Source of the DNA: Bacilli bacterium
GTDB lineage: Bacteria > Bacillota_I > Bacilli_A > RF39 > UBA660
DNA: 64,000 nucleotides
NCBI GenBank assembly: GCA_900772415.1
Contig: CAAHEC010000063.1
Location: 1 to 64,000 of the forward strand
Direction of reading: 5' to 3'
The notes under the pieces were generated by a model, which was not told where the DNA came from, made no database searches, and saw nothing but the letters and a program-made list of their open reading frames with translations. Position numbers and translations under genes: made by a program. Each line of letters begins with the position of its first letter. Within the stretch, counting starts at the first letter, position 1. This document shows positions 47,705 to 57,068 of this stretch, piece by piece.

Positions 47705-48121
47705 ATGCAAAAAAACGTTTCTGTTGCTGAAAGAAAAAAAACTTATATTTGCTTTTCTATTATTTTTAGCATACTATTTTTATTTCTTAAACTACTAACA
47801 CTTGGTTGGTATACCATATTATTTTTTGCTTGTATACCTCTATATCTAATTTTATATAACATTGCAGCCATTCTAACTGCATGCATAAAAAACAAAACAA
47901 AAGCGGATCATATAAGATTTTGGATCTTAAGTTTTAGCTTGATATTGTCTGGGTTAACTTTTTGTGATTCCGGCGATACAGGACCTACTGTTAAAATTAT
48001 TAGATTTTTACCAGACATTGTCTTATTAATTATATGTCTTTGTTCTATTATTACATGTGTTGTTTTATCTATCATTTCAATAGTATTTTATTCTAAAAAG
48101 AAAAAATTACAAAACGTTTAA
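47705..48121 (+). CDS. Four-span membrane protein, 138 aa
   Basis: No family recognised. Hydrophobic segments at ~15-32, ~35-62, ~70-88 and ~105-130, short loops, and a basic C-terminus KKKKLQN. A short periplasmic-side loop holds CDSGDTGP. AGGGAGG precedes the ATG with ideal spacing, and an extended -10 lies in front, so it is probably a real gene. It converges with comEC and overlaps its stop by four bases, with no visible terminator between. Confidence 0.65.
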   Translation: MQKNVSVAERKKTYICFSIIFSILFLFLKLLTLGWYTILFFACIPLYLILYNIAAILTACIKNKTKADHIRFWILSFSLILSGLTFCDSGDTGPTVKIIRFLPDIVLLIICLCSIITCVVLSIISIVFYSKKKKLQNV

Positions 48122-50139
48122 TTTTTTCTTTTTTTATATGGTCTACAGGTCTTAATCTTATATCCATTTTTATTTAATTTAATTATTATGCTCCCATCTA
48201 AATCAGTTCTATAAATCTTACTATTTTTTAAAGTGTCCAATACTTCTTTATTTGGATGACCATATCTATTATTCTTGCCAACACTAATAACCCCATATTT
48301 AGGATTTATTTCATCAATAAAGTTTTTACTACTACTTGTTTTACTTCCATGATGTCCTGCTTTAAGTACATCTATATCACTTAAATTATATTTTTCTAAT
48401 ACATCTTTTTCTCTTTTTTTCGAAGCATCTCCCGTAAATAAAAATTTATAATTATTATAATTTAAATAAATAACAGAACTATTATCATTTTCATTATCAT
48501 ATATACCTGTATTTAAAAATCGCAATTTATAATTACTTATATTTAGTTCTTTGATACACGAATAATATTTTATATTTTTACTGTCTAATATCTTAATTAA
48601 TTCTTTTTCTAAATTATTAAATTCTCCACAGTTAAAAATCACATTTTCTATTTTAAAATGATTAACCAGATCTATTGCTTCTCCCATATGATCAAAGTCT
48701 CCATGAGTTAAAATAAGTAAATCAATTTTACTTATTCCAAGAGAATTTAAATATGGGATGGTTTTGTTTTTTGATATATTATACTTGTTTAAATAAAGTC
48801 CCCCAGTATCAATTAAAATGGTTTTACCAAAAGGAAGTATAATTACGCTAGAATCCCCTTGCCCTACATCAATAAAAGTTACCGAAGTTTGTCTAATAAA
48901 ATATCTAATATTTATATTAATAAATAAAATCATAAAATAAATTATTAATAGTTTCCAGCCTTTTTTTATGGATAAAAACAAAATTATATAATAAATAAAT
49001 ATTATAAAAATATTTGGTTTTGCTATTACAAACGTTAAAAAATTAATGTTTTGAAAAAAACTACTTAAATACTCTAATATATTCAAAACAGTCATATAAA
49101 TATTATCTAATGGGTAAAAGAAAAACGTTAAAAGACCAAGAGGAAATATCAAATATGAAACAAAGGGAATAAAAATCATGTTAAATATCGGAGCAAGTAA
49201 GTTAATTTTGTAAAAGTAAAAAGAAAGAATTGGAACTGAAGCTAAAAAGCATATTAATGACATTATAAATAATTTTTTAACATAATTTTTATCTTTTAAT
49301 AAATTGCTAGATGCTATTATAAAAAACGTTATAACAACTGAAAACAAAAAACCTATACTATAAATTAAATATGGATTGATAAGTAAAAGAAAAAATGCTG
49401 AAATTAAAATTAAATATATATTTTTTATGTTTAACTTTAACATTTTGTTTAAGTATGAAATAATGAAAAACATACTGCATCTTGAAAGCGACTCACTATA
49501 ATCAGTTATGAACAAAAATACAAATAAAAACAATATTATGATTATGTCTTTTGCCTTACATTTTTTTAACAGTTTGTTTAGCAAGAAAACAAATACTGAA
49601 ACATGCATACCAGAAATTGCGAAAAGATGACTTATGCCAAGAGATCTATAACTTGAAATCACTTTCTCTTCGATAAGCGATGAATTACCCATTATAAATG
49701 CATTTAAATATGCCTTACTTCTATATTTTTCTATATGATTTTTAATATATGTTTTAAAACTATAAAACAAATTATTATTCTTAGATTTTATGGTTAAGCT
49801 AGATTCATTACTAACTAACTTGATTTTCTTTGATAAAAGATATTTTCTATAATTAAATGCATTAAAAACAGTGTTAGATTTAGGAGTATTAAACTTTCCA
49901 CTAATTAAAACTTTATCACCTAAGCTAACGTTTATTTGTTCATAAAACGTTATTCTATATTTTTTACCTTGTCTAACATCTATAACTGTTTTTTCTTTAT
50001 CTTGCTTTATCTTAGTTACAATCGCATATATTTTCATATCTTTACTTACATAAATATTTTCTTCATTTAATACTATCAAAACTCTAATAAAAGATATACC
50101 ACACAATAAAATAATTAAAAAATAAATGTTTTTTTTCAT
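48118..50139 (-). CDS. comEC: ComEC/Rec2 DNA-uptake channel
   Basis: 673 aa. The N-terminal DUF4131/OB-like part (~1-150) contains GDKVLISGKFNTPKS. The Competence domain (~160-400) has SHLFAISGMHVSVFVFLLNKLL and about ten spans. The C-terminal metallo-beta-lactamase-like domain (~410-660) has TFIDVGQGDSSVIILP, LTHGDFDHMGEAID, FTGDASKKREKDVL and KAGHHGSKTSSS. It forms the membrane channel for single-stranded DNA in natural transformation. The start overlaps the comEA stop (TAATG). It is slightly shorter than the ~770 residues of the Bacillus protein. Confidence 0.95.
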   Translation of the reverse strand: MKKNIYFLIILLCGISFIRVLIVLNEENIYVSKDMKIYAIVTKIKQDKEKTVIDVRQGKKYRITFYEQINVSLGDKVLISGKFNTPKSNTVFNAFNYRKYLLSKKIKLVSNESSLTIKSKNNNLFYSFKTYIKNHIEKYRSKAYLNAFIMGNSSLIEEKVISSYRSLGISHLFAISGMHVSVFVFLLNKLLKKCKAKDIIIILFLFVFLFITDYSESLSRCSMFFIISYLNKMLKLNIKNIYLILISAFFLLLINPYLIYSIGFLFSVVITFFIIASSNLLKDKNYVKKLFIMSLICFLASVPILSFYFYKINLLAPIFNMIFIPFVSYLIFPLGLLTFFFYPLDNIYMTVLNILEYLSSFFQNINFLTFVIAKPNIFIIFIYYIILFLSIKKGWKLLIIYFMILFININIRYFIRQTSVTFIDVGQGDSSVIILPFGKTILIDTGGLYLNKYNISKNKTIPYLNSLGISKIDLLILTHGDFDHMGEAIDLVNHFKIENVIFNCGEFNNLEKELIKILDSKNIKYYSCIKELNISNYKLRFLNTGIYDNENDNSSVIYLNYNNYKFLFTGDASKKREKDVLEKYNLSDIDVLKAGHHGSKTSSSKNFIDEINPKYGVISVGKNNRYGHPNKEVLDTLKNSKIYRTDLDGSIIIKLNKNGYKIKTCRPYKKRKN

Positions 50140-50813
50140 TATAAAGTAATATTATTTTTTATTTTTTCAAAAACAGAATCACCAATACCAGATACATTTT
50201 TTATATCTTCTATCTGTTTAAATAATCCGTTTTCATTTCTATAATTAATAATAGCATTAGCTTTTGATTCCCCTATACCAGTTAACGACATAAGATCCTC
50301 TTTAGTTGCATTATTTATAGAAACTTTATTATTAGCTTCTTTTTTATTATTCTCTGCTTTTAAATTTTTTTCTATACAAGCATCATTTTTAACATCTGGA
50401 CAAACACATTCAAAAGAAGCACAATTTATGTTACTTGTTTCATTACTCTTTTTATAATTATAAATTTCTTGTTTAGTATAAATAACTATAAACATTTCAT
50501 CAGTAAGCCTTTTACTTAAATTTACATTTATAGTATCAGCTTTATCACTAAAACCTCCCGCTAAATTAATTGCATCAATAACTCTTTTTCCATCTTCTAA
50601 TTCATATACTCCTGGAGCATTTACCGCACCTTTTACATCCACAAATAATGTTTTTAAATTATTTGTTTTCTTTGACACATTTGATAATTTTTTAATAGAT
50701 TTGGTAGAAATTTCATCATTTTTTTCTTTAAAATAACCTATTATAGCAAATAGAAATAGTACTAAAATTAAAGTAAGCAAATACTTCCAGTATTTTTTTA
50801 AATAATAAATCAT
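50139..50813 (-). CDS. comEA: ComEA DNA-binding competence protein
   Basis: 224 aa. N-terminal membrane anchor (~5-25), an SLBB domain (~60-110: VDVKGAVNAPGVYELEDGKRVIDAINLAGG), a Cys/Asn/Lys-rich linker with CASFECVCPD, and the C-terminal helix-hairpin-helix pair VSINNATKEDLMSLTGIGESKANAI and IKNVSGIGDSVFEKI that binds double-stranded DNA outside the membrane. The ATG follows AAAGGAGG directly; an in-frame TTG five codons earlier includes that site. The linker holds four Cys not usual for ComEA, probably disulfide-bonded. Confidence 0.94.
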   Translation of the reverse strand: MIYYLKKYWKYLLTLILVLFLFAIIGYFKEKNDEISTKSIKKLSNVSKKTNNLKTLFVDVKGAVNAPGVYELEDGKRVIDAINLAGGFSDKADTINVNLSKRLTDEMFIVIYTKQEIYNYKKSNETSNINCASFECVCPDVKNDACIEKNLKAENNKKEANNKVSINNATKEDLMSLTGIGESKANAIINYRNENGLFKQIEDIKNVSGIGDSVFEKIKNNITL

Positions 50814-50866
50814 TTTTCCTCCTTTCAATTTAATTATTATTCAAAAATTTAAAAAACACTCAAAAA

Positions 50867-50902
50867 ATAAAAAAAGACAAAGTTTCTTTACCTTGTCATG
50901 TT
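50867..50902 (-). terminator. Intrinsic terminator
   Basis: GACAAGGT...ACTTTGTC stem with T7 on the minus strand; it begins inside the end of the zinc-ribbon membrane gene. Confidence 0.75.
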
Positions 50903-51559
50903 AATTTTAAAAGGAGACTTAAAATTATTATCAACCTTTTCCTTATAGTTAAAAAGAATATTTAGAGAAAAATAAACTATTAAAATTAAAATTAGAATTT
51001 CTATTATGTTTATAATTTTTTTTATAATGGGATTTATCGTTTTTTTACTTCTATCTTGAAAAGTTCCACAATTATAACAATATTTATCAGTATTTAATAT
51101 TTTACTTCCACATTTAATACAATATTCTGAACTTTTAACTACAGATTCATCAACAATTTCTTTTTTTTCCTCTTTGCTTGAACTATTATACTCATTTGAT
51201 TTTTCTTTGTTATAAAGTGGGACATAATCATAATTTGGAATATATATATTAGAACTATTAACTGTACTTGTGTTTGCATTATTTTCCAATAATGAATCAT
51301 CTTTTTTAAAAGAAATGTTTTGCTCAACACTATTACTTGATATGGTTTTTTCTTTTTTATTAACAAGTGATAGAACTCTTATAAAAAAATAAATTATAAA
51401 GCCAAAAATTGATACATATAAATAAATTCTTAAATTGTATAAAATTTTAAGCATAGAAGCAGAATTATTTATTATTCTAAAATTTATTATATTTAGAATA
51501 TAAATTATTGCCGCACTAATTCCTACACCAAGAGGTATAAAAGTTAATATCTTTTTCAT
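50888..51559 (-). CDS. Zinc-ribbon membrane protein, 223 aa
   Basis: Two hydrophobic segments near the N-terminus (~5-25 and ~40-60), a long Ser/Asn/Glu-rich linker (~65-145), a zinc ribbon CIKCGSKI...CYNCG (~150-172), and a final span (~190-210). The family is not named; it resembles many Bacillota proteins with a zinc_ribbon_2 domain. The start is MKKILTF behind GTGGAGGAT; an in-frame extension of ten codons upstream has no site. Monocistronic with its own terminator. Confidence 0.75.
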   Translation of the reverse strand: MKKILTFIPLGVGISAAIIYILNIINFRIINNSASMLKILYNLRIYLYVSIFGFIIYFFIRVLSLVNKKEKTISSNSVEQNISFKKDDSLLENNANTSTVNSSNIYIPNYDYVPLYNKEKSNEYNSSSKEEKKEIVDESVVKSSEYCIKCGSKILNTDKYCYNCGTFQDRSKKTINPIIKKIINIIEILILILIVYFSLNILFNYKEKVDNNFKSPFKINMTR

Positions 51560-51620
51560 AATATCCTCCACTTTTTTAAGTATAATCACTTTTAATTGAC
51601 TCTATTATAATCATTTTATG

Positions 51621-51652
51621 AAAAAAAGCAAGATTTATTATATAATCTTACT
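51621..51652 (-). terminator. Intrinsic terminator of the ABC-F gene
   Basis: GTAAGATT...AATCTTGC with a T7 run on the minus strand, overlapping the stop. Confidence 0.75.
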
Positions 51653-53231
51653 TTCTATTTAAATAATCATCATAAGTTGTCATTTTATCTATGTATTTTC
51701 CATCTTCTTTAAATTCAATTATTCTGTTTGCAACACTGTTTATAAGTTCATAGTCATATGAAGAAAACAAGCATACCCCCTTAAAGTTTTTCATTCCTTT
51801 ATTTAAAGATGTGATTGACTCAATATCCAAATGGTTAGTTGGTTCATCTAATATTATTACGTTGGCACATTTAAGCATCATACGTGAAAACATAAGTCTT
51901 ACCTTTTCACCACCTGATAGAACAGATACTTTCTTTAATGCTTCTTCACCTGAAAATAACATTCTACCTAAAAATCCTCTTAAGAAAGCTTCTTCTTGTT
52001 CTTTAGAATATGGTCTTAAAAAATCAACTAAATTAACATCTTCCTTAAAATATTTATCATGATCCTTAGGAAAATATGAAAAACTTGTTGTAGCTCCCCA
52101 TTTTATAGTTCCAGAATCTGGTTTTTCTTCTCCTGTTATTATTTTAAATAACGTTGTTTTAGCAAGTTCATTTTTACCTACAAAAGCTACTTTATCAGTG
52201 TTATTTATTGTTAAATTAAGGTTTTTTAAAACAACCTCTCCATCTACCGTTTTAGAAATTCCTTTAAGTTCTAATACGTCACGTCCAAGTGGTCTATCTA
52301 TATCAAAATTAATGTATGGATATTTTCTTGATGATTGTGCTATATCATCTAATTCTATTTTTTCTAGTAATTTTTTCCTTGAAGTTGCTTGTTTAGACTT
52401 AGATGCATTCGCACTAAAACGTCTAATAAATTCTTGTAATTCTTTTATTTTATCTTCTTTTTTCTTATTAGAATCCCTCATTTGCTTTTGAATTAGTTCA
52501 CTAGATTCAAGCCAAAAATCATAGTTACCAACATACATTTTTATCTTTCCATAATCTATGTCTAAAATATGAGTACATACTTTATTTAAAAAGTGCCTGT
52601 CATGTGATACCACTATTACCGTGTTCTTAAAGTCCAATAAAAAGTTTTCTAGCCAAATTTTTGCATTTATATCTAAGTAGTTTGTAGGTTCATCTAAAAT
52701 AAGAATATCTGGATTACCAAAAAGACTTTGTGCAAGAAGTACCTTTACCTTATCTTCTCCTGATAAGTTTTCCATTTTATCATAGAAAAAAGCCCTATCA
52801 AGACCAATACCTGCAAGTAATATTTCAGCGTCACTTTCAGCTTGCCATCCATCCATTTCTAAAAATTCTGCTTCAAGTTCACCAACTCTTAATCCATCAG
52901 CATCATTAAAATCTGGTTTTGAATATATCTCTTCTTTTTCTTTCATTATGTTATATAACTTTTTATTCCCCATTATAACGGTTTCAATAACATTTTTATC
53001 GTCATATGCGTTATGATCTTGTTTTAATACTGACATACGTTCATTATCAGTTAAAATAACATCCCCTTTTGTCGACTCTATATCACCAGATAAAACTTTT
53101 AAAAATGTTGATTTACCCGCTCCATTAGCACCTATTACTCCATAACAGTTACCTGGTGTGAATTTTAAATTTACATCTTTAAATAAAGTTCTTTTTCCAA
53201 AAGTTAAACTTAAATTATTTACTTGTAACAT
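51648..53231 (-). CDS. ABC-F ATPase, YbiT/YkpA subfamily
   Basis: 527 aa soluble protein with two ABC domains. Domain 1: GANGAGKST, LSGEDKVKVLLAQ, DILILDEPTNYLDI, VSHDRHFL. Then a ~70-residue helical linker (KEDKIKELQEFIRRFSANASKSKQATSRKK). Domain 2: an altered Walker A GKNELAKTT, SGGEKVRLMFSR, VIILDEPTNHLDI. The GTIKWGATTSFSYFPKDHDKYF region marks the YbiT/YkpA group. ABC-F proteins act on the ribosome to relieve stalling; some give antibiotic resistance. The start is MLQVNNL, behind GGAGGCAAT. Confidence 0.93.
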   Translation of the reverse strand: MLQVNNLSLTFGKRTLFKDVNLKFTPGNCYGVIGANGAGKSTFLKVLSGDIESTKGDVILTDNERMSVLKQDHNAYDDKNVIETVIMGNKKLYNIMKEKEEIYSKPDFNDADGLRVGELEAEFLEMDGWQAESDAEILLAGIGLDRAFFYDKMENLSGEDKVKVLLAQSLFGNPDILILDEPTNYLDINAKIWLENFLLDFKNTVIVVSHDRHFLNKVCTHILDIDYGKIKMYVGNYDFWLESSELIQKQMRDSNKKKEDKIKELQEFIRRFSANASKSKQATSRKKLLEKIELDDIAQSSRKYPYINFDIDRPLGRDVLELKGISKTVDGEVVLKNLNLTINNTDKVAFVGKNELAKTTLFKIITGEEKPDSGTIKWGATTSFSYFPKDHDKYFKEDVNLVDFLRPYSKEQEEAFLRGFLGRMLFSGEEALKKVSVLSGGEKVRLMFSRMMLKCANVIILDEPTNHLDIESITSLNKGMKNFKGVCLFSSYDYELINSVANRIIEFKEDGKYIDKMTTYDDYLNRK

Positions 53232-53366
53232 AATTGCCTCCACTACTTATTTAAGTTTACTAAAGAAAGATGAAAAAGGCAAGTTAATATACAAAAACAG
53301 AAAAATTAGATGTTTTTATCAAGCAAGTTTAAAATTTGAAGTCATTTATCAAAAATAAAAAATATT

Positions 53367-53888
53367 TTATCTGCGTTTTTTTGTTACTATATATCCTGGA
53401 ATTCCTACCACAGTTTTTCCATCTGGAACATCTTTTAAAACAACCGCATTCGCACCTATCTTAGCATTTTTTCCAACTGTAATATTACCAAGTACTTTAG
53501 CTCCGCTTCCAATGAAAGCACCTGATAAAATAGTTGGGTGTCTTTTCTTGGTCTTTTCTTTTCCTGTACAACCCAATGTCACTCCGTGAAATATTGTTAC
53601 ATTTTCGTAAATAACAGCAGTTTCTCCTATTACAGCACCAAAACCATGATCAATAAATAAGCCATTTTTAATTGTTGCTCCGGGATGAATTTCTATACCA
53701 GTTCTTCTTTTTGCAAATTCTGATATTAATCTAGCTAAAAAGTATAGTTTATGTCTGTAAAAGAAGTTTGATATCTTATGATAAAACTGTGCTTTAAATG
53801 ACGGATATAAAAATACTTCTAACGTACTTTTAATTGCTGGATCTTTTATTTTTATTGTTTTTATCTGGTCTTTAATAAAAGAAAACAT
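53367..53888 (-). CDS. cysE: Serine O-acetyltransferase
   Basis: 173 aa, the short bacterial form. It makes O-acetylserine for cysteine synthesis. The helical N-terminus is followed by left-handed beta-helix repeats: GIEIHPGATIKNGLFIDHGFGAVIGETAVI, GVTLGCTGKEKTKKRHPTI (active-site loop with His and Asp pair), SGAFIGSGAKVLGNITVGKNAKIGANAVV, and VPDGKTVVGIPGYIV. The catalytic His in IDHGFG is present. The canonical cysK is not in view. GGTGAT precedes the ATG. Confidence 0.96.
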   Translation of the reverse strand: MFSFIKDQIKTIKIKDPAIKSTLEVFLYPSFKAQFYHKISNFFYRHKLYFLARLISEFAKRRTGIEIHPGATIKNGLFIDHGFGAVIGETAVIYENVTIFHGVTLGCTGKEKTKKRHPTILSGAFIGSGAKVLGNITVGKNAKIGANAVVLKDVPDGKTVVGIPGYIVTKKRR

Positions 53889-53944
53889 ATATAATCACCA
53901 CTATATAATATGGAAATATTAATTATTAGAGTGTGCACATAAAA

Positions 53945-53976
53945 TAAAAAAAATAGCCTAAAATAAGCTACTCTTT
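53945..53976 (-). terminator. Intrinsic terminator of the LiaF-like gene
   Basis: TAGCTTA...TAGGCTA with a T8 run on the minus strand. Confidence 0.6.
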
Positions 53977-54621
53977 TACATCAACACCACCAAATATGGC
54001 TGTTACGTTCACATATATTGTTTTTTTCTTATCACTATTTTTATTTGAAGTTTTATTATTTACACCACCAAACAAAGACGAAGAATGAATAATAATATTA
54101 ACATCATCTGGTACAGTTAAATCTATTCCTCCAAAAACCGCATAACAATTTATTACCGTATCATCTTTTAATGAAATGTTTTTTAAATCTAATTTTAAAC
54201 CACCAAATATAGAATAACAATTAGCACCCTTAAAGTCTTTGCTATCAACAACTTCTTTTACACCACTAAATATACCATTATAATTAATCATTTTATCTTT
54301 ACATATTGTTTTAACCTTCTTTTTACCTAGTGATGATAGAATAAATGATATACCCGCTCCAATTAATATAATAGCAAGAATAAGTCTTCCGTTTATATTT
54401 CCAATAATTTTTAGTCCTGATAACAAATATATAACACCAATTAAAGTTAAAATAACGTTAAACAAATCTAGTTTTTTTGATCTTATTATTCCTTCTATTC
54501 CTAAAAACATTAAAATAATAGGCCATATAATATTCCAATTTATATTAATATCAAAACTTGGACATAACATCTTTACTATAAAATATACTCCCAATAAGAT
54601 TAAAATAATTCCAACTAACAT
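53968..54621 (-). CDS. LiaF-like envelope-stress membrane protein
   Basis: 217 aa. Three or four membrane spans in residues ~1-110 include the LiaI/LiaF-type N-terminal repeat (VGIILILLGVYFIVK, IWPIILMFLGIEGII). The C-terminal ~100 residues are a beta-helix-like toastrack domain with four repeats of the pattern Y-x-(I/V/L)-F-G-G: CYSIFGGLKLDL, CYAVFGGIDLTV, SSLFGGVNN, TAIFGGVDVKE. LiaF restrains the LiaRS response to cell-wall antibiotics; no liaRS pair is nearby, so the partner is unknown. AGGAGGG precedes the ATG. Confidence 0.88.
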   Translation of the reverse strand: MLVGIILILLGVYFIVKMLCPSFDININWNIIWPIILMFLGIEGIIRSKKLDLFNVILTLIGVIYLLSGLKIIGNINGRLILAIILIGAGISFILSSLGKKKVKTICKDKMINYNGIFSGVKEVVDSKDFKGANCYSIFGGLKLDLKNISLKDDTVINCYAVFGGIDLTVPDDVNIIIHSSSLFGGVNNKTSNKNSDKKKTIYVNVTAIFGGVDVKE

Positions 54622-54656
54622 AAAACATACCCTCCTAATAAAATAATACTACATTT

Positions 54657-54687
54657 TTTTAAAAAAAGAAATCCTAAGATTCCTTCT
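54657..54687 (-). terminator. Intrinsic terminator
   Basis: AAGAAGGAATC-TTAG-GATTTCTT plus T7 on the minus strand, starting within the last codons of the Ord-like gene. Confidence 0.75.
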
Positions 54688-55732
54688 TTATATATTTTAA
54701 TTCTCCCATACGTGAAGTTGGAACAAAACCTGCTGGTGCATTTATTACATCAGGAATTCTATTTACTATGCTAGCACACGTAAGTTCTACCGTATTCGGT
54801 TTATTAATAACTAGTGTAGTATCACAATCACCATAAATAGTCCATTCGTTTTTATCAAATTCATCTTTATTGTAAACTTTACCTATGCACTCTGTTTCAA
54901 GTGTTATGCCTTCTTTAGTTTCAGTTGTAACAATAGCACTCATACCAGTTGCCATGCCTTCCTTTACGGTTATGCCAAGAGTTTCTGATTCTATGTCATA
55001 ACTATTAAACGTTGGAACGCATTTTTGTCTTTGACTCGTAACTGTTAGCCCTAACTTATCACAAAGCCAACCGTTTACGTTCCACATATATGACGGAGCA
55101 TAATTGCCACTTTCTATTATTTTATTTCTTTCTTCATCTGAAATGTTATCACTAGATGAAATTTCTTTTTCAAATTCTTCTTTTGTTAAACCTGCACCAT
55201 GAGCTTTAGCAAGTGCTATTCCGTAGTCTTCTACGTTGTATGAAGAACTACCTTTTATTTTTGTTACGTTATGACTTGCTCCCATAATACAAGTAATTAA
55301 ATTACCCCAAAAAGCATCTTGGTATCCACTACCTGTTATAGTGCAATTATTTTCTTTAGCAAGTTTATCTATTTTTTTAGTTAAAGTTGGATTAGAGTTT
55401 TCTGGATAAAACGCTTCTTCACAAGTAGTAACTGCATTGCATCCGCATTTAGCACAAGTTAAAAGTGCATCTTCTAAGTCACTTAATAAGCTCATCGTTG
55501 TTACAATAACACAATCTGGTTTTAGTTCGTTTAGTAATTTTTCTGCATCTTTAGCATCACTTACTAAAACTCCTGTCTTTCCAGTTTTGGTAATGTCACC
55601 TATATCCATACCAATTACTTTTTCATTTACATCTACAGCTCCTATAATTTCTCCACCATTTTCCATTACGTAGCGCATGGTATATACGCTCATCTTTCCA
55701 CAGCCATATTGGAATATTTTTTTTCCGTTCAT
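54674..55732 (-). CDS. Ord-like 2,4-diaminopentanoate dehydrogenase (DapB-related)
   Basis: 352 aa. Rossmann start IFQYGCGKMSVYTMRYVMENGGEIIGAVDVNEKVIG, then TTMSLLSDLEDALLTCAKCGCNAVTTCEEAFYP, GSGYQDAFWGNLI, and HGAGLTKEEF; these are the landmarks of the Ord group, which reduces or oxidises amino acids in clostridial ornithine fermentation. No other ornithine-fermentation gene is visible here, so a related amino-dehydrogenase role is possible. The many Cys residues are notable. AAAGGTAGG precedes the ATG; an extended -10 TGCTATAAT (55767-55759) lies upstream. Confidence 0.85.
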   Translation of the reverse strand: MNGKKIFQYGCGKMSVYTMRYVMENGGEIIGAVDVNEKVIGMDIGDITKTGKTGVLVSDAKDAEKLLNELKPDCVIVTTMSLLSDLEDALLTCAKCGCNAVTTCEEAFYPENSNPTLTKKIDKLAKENNCTITGSGYQDAFWGNLITCIMGASHNVTKIKGSSSYNVEDYGIALAKAHGAGLTKEEFEKEISSSDNISDEERNKIIESGNYAPSYMWNVNGWLCDKLGLTVTSQRQKCVPTFNSYDIESETLGITVKEGMATGMSAIVTTETKEGITLETECIGKVYNKDEFDKNEWTIYGDCDTTLVINKPNTVELTCASIVNRIPDVINAPAGFVPTSRMGELKYIKKES

Positions 55733-55798
55733 ATTTTTTGCCTACCTTTCTTAATTTTATTATAGCATTCGAAAAGTACGAAAAACATCAAAATAAAG

Positions 55799-55829
55799 AA
55801 AAAAGCTACGTTTTTTATACGTAACTTTA
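55799..55829 (-). terminator. Intrinsic terminator of the 378-aa gene
   Basis: AAGTTACGT-ATAAAAA-ACGTAGCTT with T5 on the minus strand, past the stop. Confidence 0.8.
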
Positions 55830-55834
55830 CATTA

Positions 55835-56971
55835 TTAGTCATTATTTGTTTCATTACCAGTAATGTAACTTGATAATAATTCATCTATGCTAGTACCAGT
55901 CATAGTTTTTATATCATCATTTAACTTTTTATAACTAGCTTGATTAGTAAATTTAGTTAATATACTTAAGATATCTTCACTAAGCTTTGCACTATCTACT
56001 GCATTTTTATATTCTTCTATTTCTACCTTCGTATTATAGCTTACAGTATATTTAAGGTCTAATTCAATTGATAAATCACCATTAGTTATCTTAACTTTAT
56101 AATTATTGTCATCCAATAACTTTACTTCTACCTTTGTATCTTCACTTTCTAAAGATATTTTTTTAGTATCATATGTTAATCCTTTAGTATATAAAGATAC
56201 TTTAATACCATTAAATTCTCCATCATCTATATCTTTTAAATCTTCTTTTACTTCTGATTCTTCTTCATCATTCATATTTGCATATGACTTAATAAACTCT
56301 TTATTGTTAAGTAATTTATTAGATATATCTTTAGAAATCATCTTATAGTTATCACCCGTTAAATCAATTGTAACAACTCTATAACCATCTTTATTTTTTG
56401 TAGTTATATATTTATTTTTTGTAGTTATATATTTATCTTTTAATGATGAATTAAAGGCATCAATATATCCTTTTACTACTACTTTTAAATCTTTTGTATC
56501 TGACTTTTTAAATACATCAGAAAAATCATTATCTTCTATTTTTACTGGATTGTCATATAAATTATTTAATTTAACGTATAAATCATTTTTATACTGCATA
56601 TCAACATCTAATAAACTACTCTTATCGTAATCTAGTCCTAGATTATATTTTAACGTCTTATTTTTATAATCTATCGCTCCAGATAACGCAAATTCTATTT
56701 TATTAATTATTGTTTCTAAATTTTTATCACTAGTATTATTTATAGTCGGAACAACGTTTAAGTTCATACTTATAGAATTATAATTAACACCACTATTTTT
56801 TTCAAATGAATTATAAAGACTATTTGTATAACCTGTTATTATTCTTTTTGGTGAACTTAAATAAAAGTATCCACTAATTAGTAATGCTAGTATTAAAATT
56901 ATAATTGATACTAATATAACTATTCCTTTCTTACTCTTTTTTTCCTTTACGTTTACCTCTTTTACATCCAT
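55835..56971 (-). CDS. Membrane-anchored extracytoplasmic protein, 378 aa
   Basis: Basic N-terminus (KEKKSKKG), one hydrophobic anchor (~16-36: IVILVSIIILILALLISGYF), then ~340 residues outside the membrane, rich in Asp, Asn, Lys and Thr with alternating beta strands and helices. The overall plan resembles DUF6583-type lipoprotein-like proteins of gut Bacillota but lacks a lipobox Cys. It contains an exact in-frame tandem duplication, YITTKNK repeated, near residue 187. AAAGGAG precedes the ATG. Monocistronic; function unknown. Confidence 0.75.
   Translation of the reverse strand: MDVKEVNVKEKKSKKGIVILVSIIILILALLISGYFYLSSPKRIITGYTNSLYNSFEKNSGVNYNSISMNLNVVPTINNTSDKNLETIINKIEFALSGAIDYKNKTLKYNLGLDYDKSSLLDVDMQYKNDLYVKLNNLYDNPVKIEDNDFSDVFKKSDTKDLKVVVKGYIDAFNSSLKDKYITTKNKYITTKNKDGYRVVTIDLTGDNYKMISKDISNKLLNNKEFIKSYANMNDEEESEVKEDLKDIDDGEFNGIKVSLYTKGLTYDTKKISLESEDTKVEVKLLDDNNYKVKITNGDLSIELDLKYTVSYNTKVEIEEYKNAVDSAKLSEDILSILTKFTNQASYKKLNDDIKTMTGTSIDELLSSYITGNETNND
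56391..56432. repeat. Exact 21-bp tandem duplication inside a gene
   Basis: Two identical 21-base units side by side, keeping the frame and giving YITTKNK twice in the 378-aa protein. Confidence 0.85.
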
Positions 56972-56999
56972 AAGTTAATCTCCTTTACTTTACAATTTC

Positions 57000-57008
57000 A
57001 TTATAACA
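57000..57008 (-). promoter_or_regulatory. Extended -10 promoter of the 378-aa gene
   Basis: Minus-strand TGTTATAAT, 29 bases upstream of its start. Confidence 0.55.
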
Positions 57009-57068
57009 ATTCAAACATTATTTTACAATATATAATTTTTAATATATAATTAATTTAGGTGATAAAAT

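Noticed and set aside
51139..51366. Alternative minus-strand frame of 75 codons inside the zinc-ribbon membrane gene
   Set aside because: Overlaps in another frame without a ribosome-binding site; the zinc-ribbon frame has clear domain signals.
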